Assembly (NCBI GenBank): GCA_027922465.2
Contig: BQMF02000025.1
Span: forward strand, 1,398,501 to 1,462,500
Length of the DNA: 64,000 nt
Direction: 5' to 3'
From: Turritopsis dohrnii
Taxonomy: Eukaryota; Cnidaria; Hydrozoa; Anthoathecata; Oceaniidae
A model generated the notes under the pieces. The model saw only the letters and a program-made list of their open reading frames with translations. It made no database searches and was not told the DNA's origin. The position numbers were made by a program, and so were the translations under genes. Below, one piece after another: positions 24,672 through 35,619 of the stretch. The first letter of the stretch is position 1. Each line of letters opens with the position of its first letter.

Positions 24672-25824
24672 ATAGATGTGATAAAAGATTATTTTACGAG
24701 AGGGTTTTCATATTCTGAGATCATAGAGCTCTTAAAACATGTGCATGGAATCATTATAAGTTTGTCGACTCTAAAAAGAAGACTTCGTCAACATGGATTA
24801 AAACGACGATCATTGCTTGGGATTCGCACTTCTCATCAGGAGCTTCTCCAGGCCATTCAAACGGACTTGAGTGGTAGTGGTTCGGTGATAGGCTATCGAA
24901 GAATGAGGGCTGTCATGATGTCAAAATCAATAATTTGTCGTCACGAAGATGTAAGACAAATAATGAATCGTCTGGATCCAGAAGGGGTGAGTTTACGACG
25001 AATGAGGAGACTTCGTCGACGTAAATATGTTTCGAGAGGTCCTAATTATGCGTGGCACATAGATGGCCATGATAAACTGAAGCCATACGGTTTCTCAATA
25101 CATGGCTGTATCGATGGTTTTTCGAGAAAGCTGATATGGCTTGAAGTAGGTCCTTCAAACAAAGTTCCGGAAATAATTGCAAAATTTTATTTGGATTCGT
25201 CGAGGGAACTAAATGGCATACCTAACCAGATTAAAGCAGATGATGGAACCGAGCATTCCTTAATTGAACCAATGCATGTCTACCTTCGTAGTCTTAATAA
25301 CTGTCAAGATAGCATTGGCTCTTTCAGCGTAATTTCATCACCTGAAAATCAGAGTCGAGTCCTATTGGTCTGTTCTCCAACGTGATCGGATAGGATGGTG
25401 GAAGTCTTTCTTCAGAGATATGGTGGATCTTAACATTTTTACAAGCGCTGATCCTGTACTGGTCGATTGTATTCGTTTTTGTTTCATGACCTTGATACGT
25501 AAGGAGTTAAAATCTGTCCGAGATGAGTGGAGCGCGCATATAATATCTAAAAGCCGGAATCGTGGTCCTCGGGGACGTCCTGACGTAATGTATTATTTAC
25601 CGCACTTATATCAAGTGGATGACTGCCTTGTAAAGATCGAAATGGATGAAATCGAACAATTTTACCCATGTGTTAACCAAACAACAGCAGCAGATGTTTC
25701 TCCAGAATTCCAAGAATTCGTAGAAATCTTAATACGTCAAGATGGATTACACCCACCGTGCGATGTTTCAGAAGCGCTAGGTACATTCATTTGTTATCGA
25801 AAATTGAACAGTATTCGTAGATAG
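24672..25824 (+). pseudogene. IS3EU-like DDE transposase, left arm (start lost, frameshifted)
   Basis: Codes for an integrase-core (rve, IS3-like) transposase acting in the nucleus on the element's ends. The N-terminus is a helix-turn-helix region (SEIIELLKHVHG...STLKRRLR), followed by a basic stretch and the catalytic core. That core has the first Asp in YAWHIDGHDKL, the second in KADDGTEHS and the catalytic Glu in RVESYWSVL. The frame breaks just before that Glu, at about 25,350, by a one-base loss (open segments 24,678-25,385 and 25,420-25,824); the second segment resumes with YWSVLQRDRIGWWKSFF. The codon aligned with the right arm's ATG is ATA here, so the start is lost too. The C-terminal part (HIISKSRNRGPRGRPD...) is as found in related animal proteins. 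Transposase function is secure from the family; the superfamily name is from memory. Confidence 0.8.
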
Positions 25825-26305
25825 CAAATGGTTTGTATGAAATTTGTTACTGATTTAAAGATAACTCTAATGCTCAACAAACACAAACAATCTAGTTTTC
25901 GTGTATGGTCCCCTACAGAGTAAGTTTTCCAATGCAGATTAAGTAGCGCAAGCATAACTCATGATATTCCACGTACTTCTTTCATAAACAACAAATCATC
26001 CTGGTAAAAATAATACTCGATAAAATATAAAGACTGAAGAACTAGAACTATATAAGAGCTTGATATGTGAGATTATCACAGAAGAACATAAATAGACAAA
26101 AATAATGTTACAAGATATTTGCCTGTTACAAACAATAACAAAAAAGCAGATCCACTATTTTCTCTTCATTATTAAAATGCATTTCTTTTAATTAGACGTG
26201 AACAGAAAGTCAGAAAGAAAAACCAACCAAAACCAATAGTTAACCATCAGGTTAACTATTGAAAACATAACTATGTACTAAGCAAATAAGATTTTAAAGA
26301 AAATT

Positions 26306-28453
26306 TTAAACAATTCCCATTTCCCATTCTGATAACTGCAAAACATTGCTGAACTCTTCACGTAGTTCACAATAACTGTTATATGTTGATGGAAGTTCTA
26401 AACATGGTGTGCATGTGTGGGCAATTGGTCTTCGAGAAAAATTTGATTCTGGTTTTATAAAGACAATTTCTATTTTTTCCACTACCATTATGTCTGACCC
26501 TGTTAAAAATTTCAACAGCTTTTTGAGCAAAACAGTTTCCAATCCCCGAATTTAACTTTTCAAATAATTTAAGGAATCTCGTTCTGCACCATTTGCTGGA
26601 TGAGAATCTTTAAACAGGCCAACAACTTTCTTCGTAGTCGGCTCCATGTCATTGTAAAACTTTATAACATTATCCACGGAGGAAAACTGAGGTTTTGTAC
26701 GCAGCTCTGAGAACTGATCTTGCCAGCATGCAGCCATCAGATGACTTTTCTGAATAAGCTCTTGACGAGCTATTTCTGTGATTTAACATTAGATTATTTC
26801 ACTAACGTTTTACAATTGAATTGTTCTAAAAACTCAGCAAATTCTTCACTCTGAATGACATCTTCATTTTCACAATCATCAAAAACTTTTGCCACCAATT
26901 CACTTTCATCTGGTGACAAGTATTTCATTTAATGAGGATATTAACAAATCCTCTGATACATCTCCAAACAAACAAAAATACAAGAAGGCTTTACACAAAA
27001 CTATGGGGAAATATCCAGTGTCGATAAAACCTTTCAAAATGATCACACCAATGGCATACCATTCTTTTTTGTAGAGATAATGAAGCACTTGCGGCACTCG
27101 CTCTTGTTCCCCATATAAAAAAGAATCATATACTTCACTCCAGAATGAAGAGTATACACCTGATCCAACTCCTTCTTCTTCTTGGCCACGTGGATCAATC
27201 CATGTGTATTGAATAACATCCGACATTTGGATCTATAGAAAAATGTTATGATCATCCAAATTTGTTCAGCATGCTTTTGTTTTTACTATTTATAAAACAA
27301 TCTAATAAAGCACATGTAATAATTCAAAACAATTTCCTGTATTATTCAGAAAGCACACAAAATTTCAATCTAACATCCAAATTGTTAACAAAAAAGTTTT
27401 CTCATTTGAAGAGCATCTTGGTATGTTTATGTTTGACATTAGTGAAATAAAGCAGTTGCTGGAGAAAATGCTATGCAAATTTTCAGGTTGATTAGACTAA
27501 ATTAATGAAAGATATAATAAATCTTACTTCTTTGGTCATGAATAAGTTCATTAGATCTTTTTTCACTGTCATGCGATGTATTTTTGCCTTGTGTGTTTTT
27601 GAGTTTATATTTGTGTCTAAAGAAGCGTCAACCTCAGCATTATTTCTTGGCGTCACTGCAGCTAAACTTTGGAGCCTTCTTTCTCGCAACTCAGCTACTG
27701 GTAACTGTTCAATATCATCATTATCAGAGTTAACACATGGCTCATCAAGTCCGTCAAACAAGCTCAAGTTCCTATCATTAATGCATGATGCATTATACTC
27801 ATTGTTTTGAGTGCAGATAAGACACGTATTTCCAATGTTATAAGTACAAGAACATACTGGACAGATATGCCTCTCAGCTTCATCTTCGAATCCACATGCT
27901 AAAGACAAAGATTGGTCACTTTCAGCAACAGGTTGAGGATTGAGAGAAATGAAATCTGGGGATACGTCATCTTCATAATCCAGAGATTTAATTGATAGGA
28001 CAAACCAACTTTTTGATAAAAAAATCCCTTTTTTTCGATATATTCCCATAGATTTGTGTCTTCACATAGTGTTTCCCCATTTGGTCCACGTAAAGATTTG
28101 ATGCACTCCAATGAATGTTCCATAAAATTATTACAACCTTTCTGATCAAAATACAATTCCATGGCTTTGTTTTTTATTTCTTCAAATGTGATAGCCTTTC
28201 CAACTTCCAATTTAATGAACCGATACCCACCACCATCCTTTTGCTTTAAAATTTCATAATGATCCTTTATTAGGTTGAATCTCTCCCATTTAACTTGCAA
28301 TTCTTTTATCTTTGATGTTGATGGGGAAGAAGAAGATGATGTTGATTTTTGCCGAACTTTGGACAATAGATTTCCAAAGCGAGTCTCAGTTTTGCGTCTC
28401 TTGCTGTCGTTCGATGATTCAGCATCATTTTTACTTGAATTTTTATTGCTCAT
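26306..28453 (-). pseudogene. HECT-type E3 ubiquitin ligase gene, left arm (multiply disrupted)
   Basis: Mirror image of the right-arm gene (28,911-31,058), reading leftward toward the transposase. It has the same parts: Ser/Lys-rich N-terminus, a conserved ~150-residue region, a Cys cluster, one intron (donor and acceptor present on the minus strand), then the HECT lobes with RRPIAHTC near 26,430. The same two frameshifts, uncertain join and stop codon interrupt it. A HECT domain would take ubiquitin on the HTC cysteine and pass it to a substrate; why a transposon carries one is unknown. HECT genes annotated as G2/M-phase E3 ligase-like are abundant in fish and cnidarian genomes, in line with spread by such elements. 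Confidence 0.7.
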
Positions 28454-28555
28454 GTAGGATTCTACCTGATCACGCACGACCTACTTTAAAACGGTGTCCA
28501 TTTTGTTGATTGTTCATGCTTTCAGGAATGACGGTTGCCGAGAGAAATTTGTAAA

Positions 28556-28810
28556 TAAAAGTTATAGAAGTTTGAAATTTTTTTTATAGAAGTTTTTAAT
28601 TTTTTTATAGAAGTTCGAAATTTTTTTTATAGAAGTTTGAAATTTTTTTATAGAAGTTTGAAATTTTTTATAGAAGCCTGGAAATCTGTTATAGAAAAAA
28701 TTGCAAACTTCTATAAAAAAATTTCAAACTTCTATAAAAAAAATTTCGAACTTCTATAAAAAAATTAAAAACTTCTATAAAAAAAATTTCAAACTTCTAT
28801 AACTTTTATT
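28556..28810. repeat. Centre of the palindrome, iteron-rich spacer
   Basis: Repeats of TATAGAAGTTTGAAATTTTT on the left face repeats of AAAATTTCAAACTTCTATA on the right; symmetry holds from 28,556/28,810 inward to about 28,655/28,705. The unpaired middle (about 28,656-28,704) has TATAGAAGCCTGGAAAT and TGTTATAGAA, matching the inner part of the outer ends (CCAGGCTTCTATAAAA) but without the outermost TACGATGGCACTG block. The centre therefore looks like one shared, shortened element end. Confidence 0.7.
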
Positions 28811-28910
28811 TACAAATTTCTCTCGGCAACCGTCATTCCTGAAAGCATGAACAATCAACAAAATGGACGCCGTTTTAAAGTAGGTCGTGCGTGATCAGGT
28901 AGAATCCTAC

Positions 28911-31058
28911 ATGAGCAATAAAAATTCAAGTAAAAATGATGCTGAATCATCGAACGACAGCAAGAGACGCAAAACTGAGACTCGCTTTGGAAATCTATTG
29001 TCCAAAGTTCGGCAAAAATCAACATCGTCTTCTTCTTCCCCATCAACATCAAAGATAAAAGAATTGCAAGTTAAATGGGAGAGATTCAACCTAATAAAGG
29101 ATCATTATGAAATTTTAAAGCAAAAGGATGGTGGTGGGTATCGGTTCATTAAATTGGAAGTTGGAAAGGCTATCACATTTGAAGAAATAAAAAACAAAGC
29201 CATGGAATTGTATTTTGATCAGAAAGGTTGTAATAATTTTATGGAACATTCATTGGAGTGCATCAAATCTTTACGTGGACCAAATGGGGAAACACTATGT
29301 GAAGACACAAATCTATGGGAATATATCGAAAAAAAGGGATTTTTTTATCAAAAAGTTGGTTTGTCCTATCAATTAAATCTCTGGATTATGAAGATGACGT
29401 ATCCCCAGATTTCATTTCTCTCAATCCTCAACCTGTTGCTGAAAGTGACCAATCTTTGTCTTTAGCATGTGGATTCGAAGATGAAGCTGAGAGGCATATC
29501 TGTCCAGTATGTTCTTGTACTTATAACATTGGAAATACGTGTCTTATCTGCACTCAAAACAATGAGTATAATGCATCATGCATTAATGATAGGAACTTGA
29601 GCTTGTTTGACGGACTTGATGAGCCATGTGTTAACTCTGATAATGATGATATTGAACAGTTACCAGTAGCTGAGTTGCGAGAAAGAAGGCTCCAAAGTTT
29701 AGCTGCAGTGACGCCAAGAAATAATGCTGAGGTTGACGCTTCTTTAGACACAAATATAAACTCAAAAACACACAAGGCAAAAATACATCGCATGACAGTG
29801 AAAAAAGATCTAATGAACTTATTCATGACCAAAGAAGTAAGATTTATTATATCTTTCATTAATTTAGTCTAATCAACCTGAAAATTTGCATAGCATTTTC
29901 TCCAGCAACTGCTTTATTTCACTAATGTCAAACATAAACATACCAAGATGCTCTTCAAATGAGAAAACTTTTTTGTTAACAATTTGGATGTTAGATTGAA
30001 ATTTTGTGTGCTTTCTGAATAATACAGGAAATTGTTTTGAATTATTACATGTGTTTTATTAGATTGTTTTATAAATAGTAAAAACAAAAGCATGCTGAAC
30101 AAATTTGGATGATCATAACATTTTTCTATAGATCCAAATGTCGGATGTTATTCAATACACATGGATTGATCCACGTGGCCAAGAAGAAGAAGGAGTTGGA
30201 TCAGGTGTATACTCTTCATTCTGGAGTGAAGTATATGATTCTTTTTTATATGGGGAACAAGAGCGAGTGCCGCAAGTGCTTCATTATCTCTACAAAAAAG
30301 AATGGTATGCCATTGGTGTGATCATTTTGAAAGGTTTTATCGACACTGGATATTTCCCCATAGTTTTGTGTAAAGCCTTCTTGTATTTTTGTTTGTTTGG
30401 AGATGTATCAGAGGATTTGTTAATATCCTCATTAAATGAAATACTTGTCACCAGATGAAAGTGAATTGGTGGCAAAAGTTTTTGATGATTGTGAAAATGA
30501 AGATGTCATTCAGAGTGAAGAATTTGCTGAGTTTTTAGAACAATTCAATTGTAAAACGTTAGTGAAATAATCTAATGTTAAATCACAGAAATAGCTCGTC
30601 AAGAGCTTATTCAGAAAAGTCATCTGATGGCTGCATGCTGGCAAGATCAGTTCTCAGAGCTGCGTACAAAACCTCAGTTTTCCTCCGTGGATAATGTTAT
30701 AAAGTTTTACAATGACATGGAGCCGACTACGAAGAAAGTTGTTGGCCTGTTTAAAGATTCTCATCCAGCAAATGGTGCAGAACGAGATTCCTTAAATTAT
30801 TTGAAAAGTTAAATTCGGGGATTGGAAACTGTTTTGCTCAAAAAGCTGTTGAAATTTTTAACAGGGTCAGACATAATGGTAGTGGAAAAAATAGAAATTG
30901 TCTTTATAAAACCAGAATCAAATTTTTCTCGAAGACCAATTGCCCACACATGCACACCATGTTTAGAACTTCCATCAACATATAACAGTTATTGTGAACT
31001 ACGTGAAGAGTTCAGCAATGTTTTGCAGTTATCAGAATGGGAAATGGGAATTGTTTAA
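28911..31058 (+). pseudogene. HECT-type E3 ubiquitin ligase gene, right arm (multiply disrupted)
   Basis: The first ATG-led open part is 28,911-29,836. It has a Lys/Ser-rich, NLS-like N-terminus, then HYEILKQKDGGGYRFIKLE and CIKSLRGPNGE, as in transposon-borne HECT proteins. A frameshift near 29,370 (YQL to KSLDYEDD) leads to a Cys cluster (CPVCSCTYNIGNTCLIC). A donor (GTAAGA, 29,837) and acceptor (TTTCTATAG, to 30,131) define a ~295-base intron. The HECT N-lobe follows (EEEGVGSGVYSSFW, YKKEWYAIG, TGYFPIVLCKAF), then a frameshift near 30,430 (ISS to MKYLSPDESEL), an uncertain join near 30,580, and an in-frame TAA after NYLKS near 30,810. The C-lobe ends RRPIAHTCTPCLELPSTY, with the catalytic Cys in HTC. 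An upstream in-frame ATG (28,863) is cut off by TAG. All of these lesions recur in the left arm. Confidence 0.75.
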
Positions 31059-31287
31059 AATTTTCTTTAAAATCTTATTTGCTTAGTACATAGTTATGTT
31101 TTCAATAGTTAACCTGATGGTTAACTATTGGTTTTGGTTGGTTTTTCTTTCTGACTTTCTGTTCACGTCTAATTAAAAGAAATGCATTTTAATAATGAAG
31201 AGAAAATAGTGGATCTGCTTTTTTGTTATTGTTTGTAACAGGCAAATATCTTGTAACATTATTTTTGTCTATTTATGTTCTTCTGTG

Positions 31288-31326
<39 letters not shown>

Positions 31327-34086
31327 GTATATTTCAATCTCCAAAATTTACATTTGGCTCTTCAGCTGAAAACATTATATAGTGTATATGTGCAAAGTCT
31401 AGAAAAATATTTATATTTATAAAAATATTATGTATACTAGTGAGATGCTCTGACCGGCTACGCTAGCAAAGTAGAATTGGTAAGTAGAGTGTTAGTAATT
31501 AGATATCTAGAAGATTGACTCAGAATTGGGACGATAACTAGTCCTTGCGACTAGAAGTAATAAAAAAAGGAAAACAACTGCAAACAACTGCAATAGTCAT
31601 ATGAGGATAGATACTAAATGCGAGTACGCAGGGGTCTGTACCAGTGCCTATGAACATATACTATATAATAGAAGTTTCAAGTAACATATTTGGTTTAAAA
31701 TTTTTAATGAAACTAAAAAACATTGAAAAAAATATGGCTTACTGACGTAGTAGTATGGCTTGTGCTAGAGAAGAGAATGTGATGTTCTAGAATTAGTACT
31801 TAATAACAAACTAATGTGTATTGCAATATAACAAAGTAGAATAATAAGTAGTTCATCATTAAATGATTAGTGGGAGATGAGTGCATACGAGAAACTAGAG
31901 ATTAAGTGTCAGTATACATAAAACAAAACTTTATAATAAGGCTTGTACTACTGCAGGCTTCTAGCAAGTGCTTTATCTAGGAAATAATTTTTCGTCTCTT
32001 TGCAAAAAACTTTATATTCTAGTGAGTTACGACATGTAACAGGAAGCTCATTAAAAATTCTTGGAGCTTCAAATTCAAACGAGCCATTAATATTCAAGGT
32101 TTCACGCAATTCTGTACCACCGATACGGTCGTTCCTAGTTGTAGGTTGCTCATATTTTTCCATTGGTAAGAACTTTGGCCAAACACTCATATTAACGGAT
32201 TTCCATGCGAGTCTAGCCATACTGTAGTCCGATCGTTCCTTTACCGGAAGCCATTTCATAGCGATGACATCAGCTTTTCGCGAATAGCTCTTCCTTACGA
32301 AGCTAGCAGCGGCATTTTGTACTTTTTGTAGTTGTTTGAAAAGGTAGTCTGGCGCATTGTTGAAGACAGCATTACCATAGTCCAGTTTACTAAGGACGAG
32401 GGTCTCGGCAAGCTGGCAACGAATTCGGTATGGTAAATAACGTTTGATCAGCGCAAGACTTTTAAGTGTTCCGTAAGCTTTCGTTATCGCATTTTTAACA
32501 TGGGCGTTCCATGTAAGATTTTCGTTAAACGTGACACCAAGCAGCTTGAATGACGGAACTCGCTCGATTATTATTTCGTTGTTTGATTTTATCTCAAAAG
32601 CAAAGTCGTGTCTTCTTGCCATTTGACTGGTGGCAAAGAGCATCGATTTTGTCTTTTTTGCGTTGAAGATTAGGTTTGAGTCGCGTGACCACTCCTCGAT
32701 AACATTGACATCGTTGTTGACTTCTTGACTACATTGTTCAAGGTTGGCAGGTTTGGTGTGACGATAGATGCTGGTGTCGTCGGCATACTGAACACATTTG
32801 GCGTCGGTCTTAGATGCCATGTCGTGAACATAGATGTTAAAGAGGACGGGACCCAGTATGCTCCCTTGCGGCACGCCATTAGTGACAGTTAAGACGGATG
32901 ATCTCTTATCATCAATTTGTACGTATTGTTGTCGATTGCTGAGGTAGTTTGCAAGAATAAGTAAGGACTTCTTCGAGAAATGGAGTGAGTGAAGCTTTTT
33001 TATCAGAGTTTCAAAGTCAACGGTGTCGAAAGCTTTCGAGAAATCGGCAAGAACTGCAAGTGTGATCTCGCCGTGGTGCATAGCTTTCAGAATGTCATTT
33101 TTGATTTTAATACACGTGGTTACAGTGCAATGGCCCTTACGAAAGCCGGATTGGTATTGCGACAAGAGTTCCTGGTTTTCAAGAAAGTTTGTCATTTGTA
33201 TCATAATGAGTTTCTCGTAGACTTTTGATAGGATGGGTAGAATCGATATTGGTCGGTAATCACTTGGCTCGTTCGGTGAATCGATTTTAGGAATTGGGCT
33301 GATTTTTGATATTTTCCATTGACTTGGGAAGATCGATTGTTGAATAGAGGTGTTAATGATGTGACATATCGGACTGCAGATTTCATCTGCAGACAGTTTT
33401 ATGTATTTTGATGGCATTTGGTCGTGACCGGTTGAGCAATCGTCCCGAAGATTTCTAATGGCTTTACGAACATCAGCGTAGGAGACTTGAGCAATGGTGA
33501 ACGCATCATCAGATTCAGGTAGATCGTCAATGAGTTGATGAAGGAGTTGCTCTGGTTTCGGTTGTGAGTTAAGTAGTCTCCCAGCAGTTGTGTTGAAGTG
33601 TTGGTTGAGGGTGTCGGGCTCAGCGTGGATCTTTTGAGGACTCGGCTTGAGGATACGATGGATGGTCGACCACACCTCTTTCGGTCGTTTAGAGGATAGG
33701 GCACGACGGAAGAAAGAAGATTTGGTTACACGAATGAGAGTCTTTAGTTCGTTACGAGCTTTACGGTAGAGGTTCCAGTCTCCCTCTTCGGCATCGGGGG
33801 AATGGCACTTAGCGCGGAGGTAATCTCTTTCTCTTTGTTTCTCGCCGATATTGAGGTCTTTCAACCATGGAGCTGGTGGACGTGTGATTTTCTGTTTTAC
33901 AAGTGGCGCATGTCGGTTAAGGCAGCTAGTGAACAGTTCATTGAATATGTCAAGCTGTGCTTCGGCGGTGTCGAAAGCGTAAACTAGGTTGAATGGTACT
34001 TGTGCGATATCGTTTTTAAACGCATGAAGCTCGAAGTTTTTTTCATTGCGTATGTATTTAAACCTCGGTTCGAATCTTGGTTTCCT
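31288..34086 (-). mobile_element. 5'-truncated non-LTR retrotransposon inserted in the right arm
   Basis: About 2.8 kb that interrupts the palindrome: the left arm is continuous across 26,044-26,072 while the right arm resumes only at about 34,087. The element reads on the minus strand. Its 3' end is a (TAA)n run at 31,288-31,325, the kind of microsatellite tail seen in CR1/L2/RTE-type elements. Its 5' end opens in the middle of ORF2, so the endonuclease domain is missing. No target duplication is visible. Instead about 27 bases of arm sequence (left-arm equivalent 26,045-26,071) are missing at the insertion point. Confidence 0.85.
31948..34080 (-). CDS. Reverse transcriptase ORF of the non-LTR retrotransposon (N-terminally truncated)
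   Basis: Open from the 5' junction to a stop at 31,948. Counting from the Met-equivalent residue at 33,864, the RT motifs are YRPISILP (203-210), ADFSKAFDTVD (273-283), NGVPQGSILGPVLF (329-342), YADD catalytic aspartates (360-363) and FKLLGVTFNENLTW (439-452, the typical thumb-side motif). It copies element RNA at a nicked target by target-primed reverse transcription. The frame continues about 70 residues upstream of 33,864 (RFEPRFKYIRNEKNFELHAF...), which is the linker between endonuclease and RT, so the protein is cut and not complete. The RT frame itself has no stop or frameshift, which indicates a young insertion. The clade (CR1/L2/RTE/Jockey) cannot be set by eye. Confidence 0.85.
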   Translation of the reverse strand, partial: PRFEPRFKYIRNEKNFELHAFKNDIAQVPFNLVYAFDTAEAQLDIFNELFTSCLNRHAPLVKQKITRPPAPWLKDLNIGEKQRERDYLRAKCHSPDAEEGDWNLYRKARNELKTLIRVTKSSFFRRALSSKRPKEVWSTIHRILKPSPQKIHAEPDTLNQHFNTTAGRLLNSQPKPEQLLHQLIDDLPESDDAFTIAQVSYADVRKAIRNLRDDCSTGHDQMPSKYIKLSADEICSPICHIINTSIQQSIFPSQWKISKISPIPKIDSPNEPSDYRPISILPILSKVYEKLIMIQMTNFLENQELLSQYQSGFRKGHCTVTTCIKIKNDILKAMHHGEITLAVLADFSKAFDTVDFETLIKKLHSLHFSKKSLLILANYLSNRQQYVQIDDKRSSVLTVTNGVPQGSILGPVLFNIYVHDMASKTDAKCVQYADDTSIYRHTKPANLEQCSQEVNNDVNVIEEWSRDSNLIFNAKKTKSMLFATSQMARRHDFAFEIKSNNEIIIERVPSFKLLGVTFNENLTWNAHVKNAITKAYGTLKSLALIKRYLPYRIRCQLAETLVLSKLDYGNAVFNNAPDYLFKQLQKVQNAAASFVRKSYSRKADVIAMKWLPVKERSDYSMARLAWKSVNMSVWPKFLPMEKYEQPTTRNDRIGGTELRETLNINGSFEFEAPRIFNELPVTCRNSLEYKVFCKETKNYFLDKALARSLQ

Positions 34087-34306
34087 TAGTTCTTCAGTCT
34101 TTATATTTTATCGAGTATTATTTTTACCAGGATGATTTGTTGTTTATGAAAGAAGTACGTGGAATATCATGAGTTATGCTTGCGCTACTTAATCTGCATT
34201 GGAAAACTTACTCTGTAGGGGACCATACACGAAAACTAGATTGTTTGTGTTTGTTGAGCATTAGAGTTATCTTTAAATCAGTAACAAATTTCATACAAAC
34301 CATTTG

Positions 34307-35459
34307 CTATCTACGAATACTGTTCAATTTTCGATAACAAATGAATGTACCTAGCGCTTCTGAAACATCGCACGGTGGGTGTAATCCATCTTGACGTATT
34401 AAGATTTCTACGAATTCTTGGAATTCTGGAGAAACATCTGCTGCTGTTGTTTGGTTAACACATGGGTAAAATTGTTCGATTTCATCCATTTCGATCTTTA
34501 CAAGGCAGTCATCCACTTGATATAAGTGCGGTAAATAATACATTACGTCAGGACGTCCCCGAGGACCACGATTCCGGCTTTTAGATATTATATGCGCGCT
34601 CCACTCATCTCGGACAGATTTTAACTCCTTACGTATCAAGGTCATGAAACAAAAACGAATACAATCGACCAGTACAGGATCAGCGCTTGTAAAAATGTTA
34701 AGATCCACCATATCTCTGAAGAAAGACTTCCACCATCCTATCCGATCACGTTGGAGAACAGACCAATAGGACTCGACTCTGATTTTCAGGTGATGAAATT
34801 ACGCTGAAAGAGCCAATGCTATCTTGACAGTTATTAAGACTACGAAGGTAGACATGCATTGGTTCAATTAAGGAATGCTCGGTTCCATCATCTGCTTTAA
34901 TCTGGTTAGGTATGCCATTTAGTTCCCTCGACGAATCCAAATAAAATTTTGCAATTATTTCCGGAACTTTGTTTGAAGGACCTACTTCAAGCCATATCAG
35001 CTTTCTCGAAAAACCATCGATACAACCATGTATTGAGAAACCGTATGGCTTCAGTTTATCATGGCCATCTATGTGCCACGCATAATTAGGACCTCTCGAA
35101 ACATATTTACGTCGACGAAGTCTCCTCATTCGTCGTAAACTCACCCCTTCTGGATCCAGACGATTCATTATTTGTCTTACATCTTCGTGACGACAAATTA
35201 TTGATTTTGACATCATGACAGCCCTCATTCTTCGATAGCCTATCACCGAACCACTACCACTCAGCTCCGTTTGAATGGCCTGGAGAAGCTCCTGATGAGA
35301 AGTGCGAATCCCAAGCAATGATCGTCGTTTTAATCCATGTTCACGAAGTCTTCTTTTTAGAGTCGACAAACTTATAATGATTCCATGCACATGTTTTAAG
35401 AGCTCTATGATCTCAGAATATGAAAACCCTCTCGTAAAATAATCTTTTATCACATCCAT
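34307..35459 (-). pseudogene. IS3EU-like DDE transposase, right arm (ATG kept, frameshifted)
   Basis: Mirror copy of 24,672-25,824. Here the start is an intact ATG (MDVIKDYFTRGFSY). Differences from the left copy are few: RLREHGL for RLRQHGL and QTELSG for QTDLSG. The same one-base frameshift before the catalytic Glu splits it into 34,746-35,459 and 34,307-34,711, so both arms encode a transposase that is cut before RVESYW. The conserved Asp residues in HIDGHDKL and KADDGTEH are present. Unless frameshifting is programmed there, neither copy makes a full enzyme. Confidence 0.8.
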
Positions 35460-35619
35460 CCTAAGTGTTGTATTTTGTTTGCTGATGTTGTGCCTGTCGT
35501 GTGGTGGTGGGTTAATACAACGCTAAAGGCTGAATGATGTTTATTGAAAGTTTTATCACTAAAATTTTTATTTATTTCTAAAAGGTTTATTATAGAAGTT
35601 CCAAATATTTTTTGTGGAA

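Noticed and set aside
24672..25824. IS3-like transposase as a sign of bacterial contamination
   Set aside because: It lies in an element that also has a HECT gene with an intron, flanked by animal-type sequence; eukaryotic IS3EU-like elements exist.
30560..30600. A 27-base intron joining two HECT parts (GT...CAG)
   Set aside because: Too short for an animal intron; a frameshift or small indel is the simpler reading.
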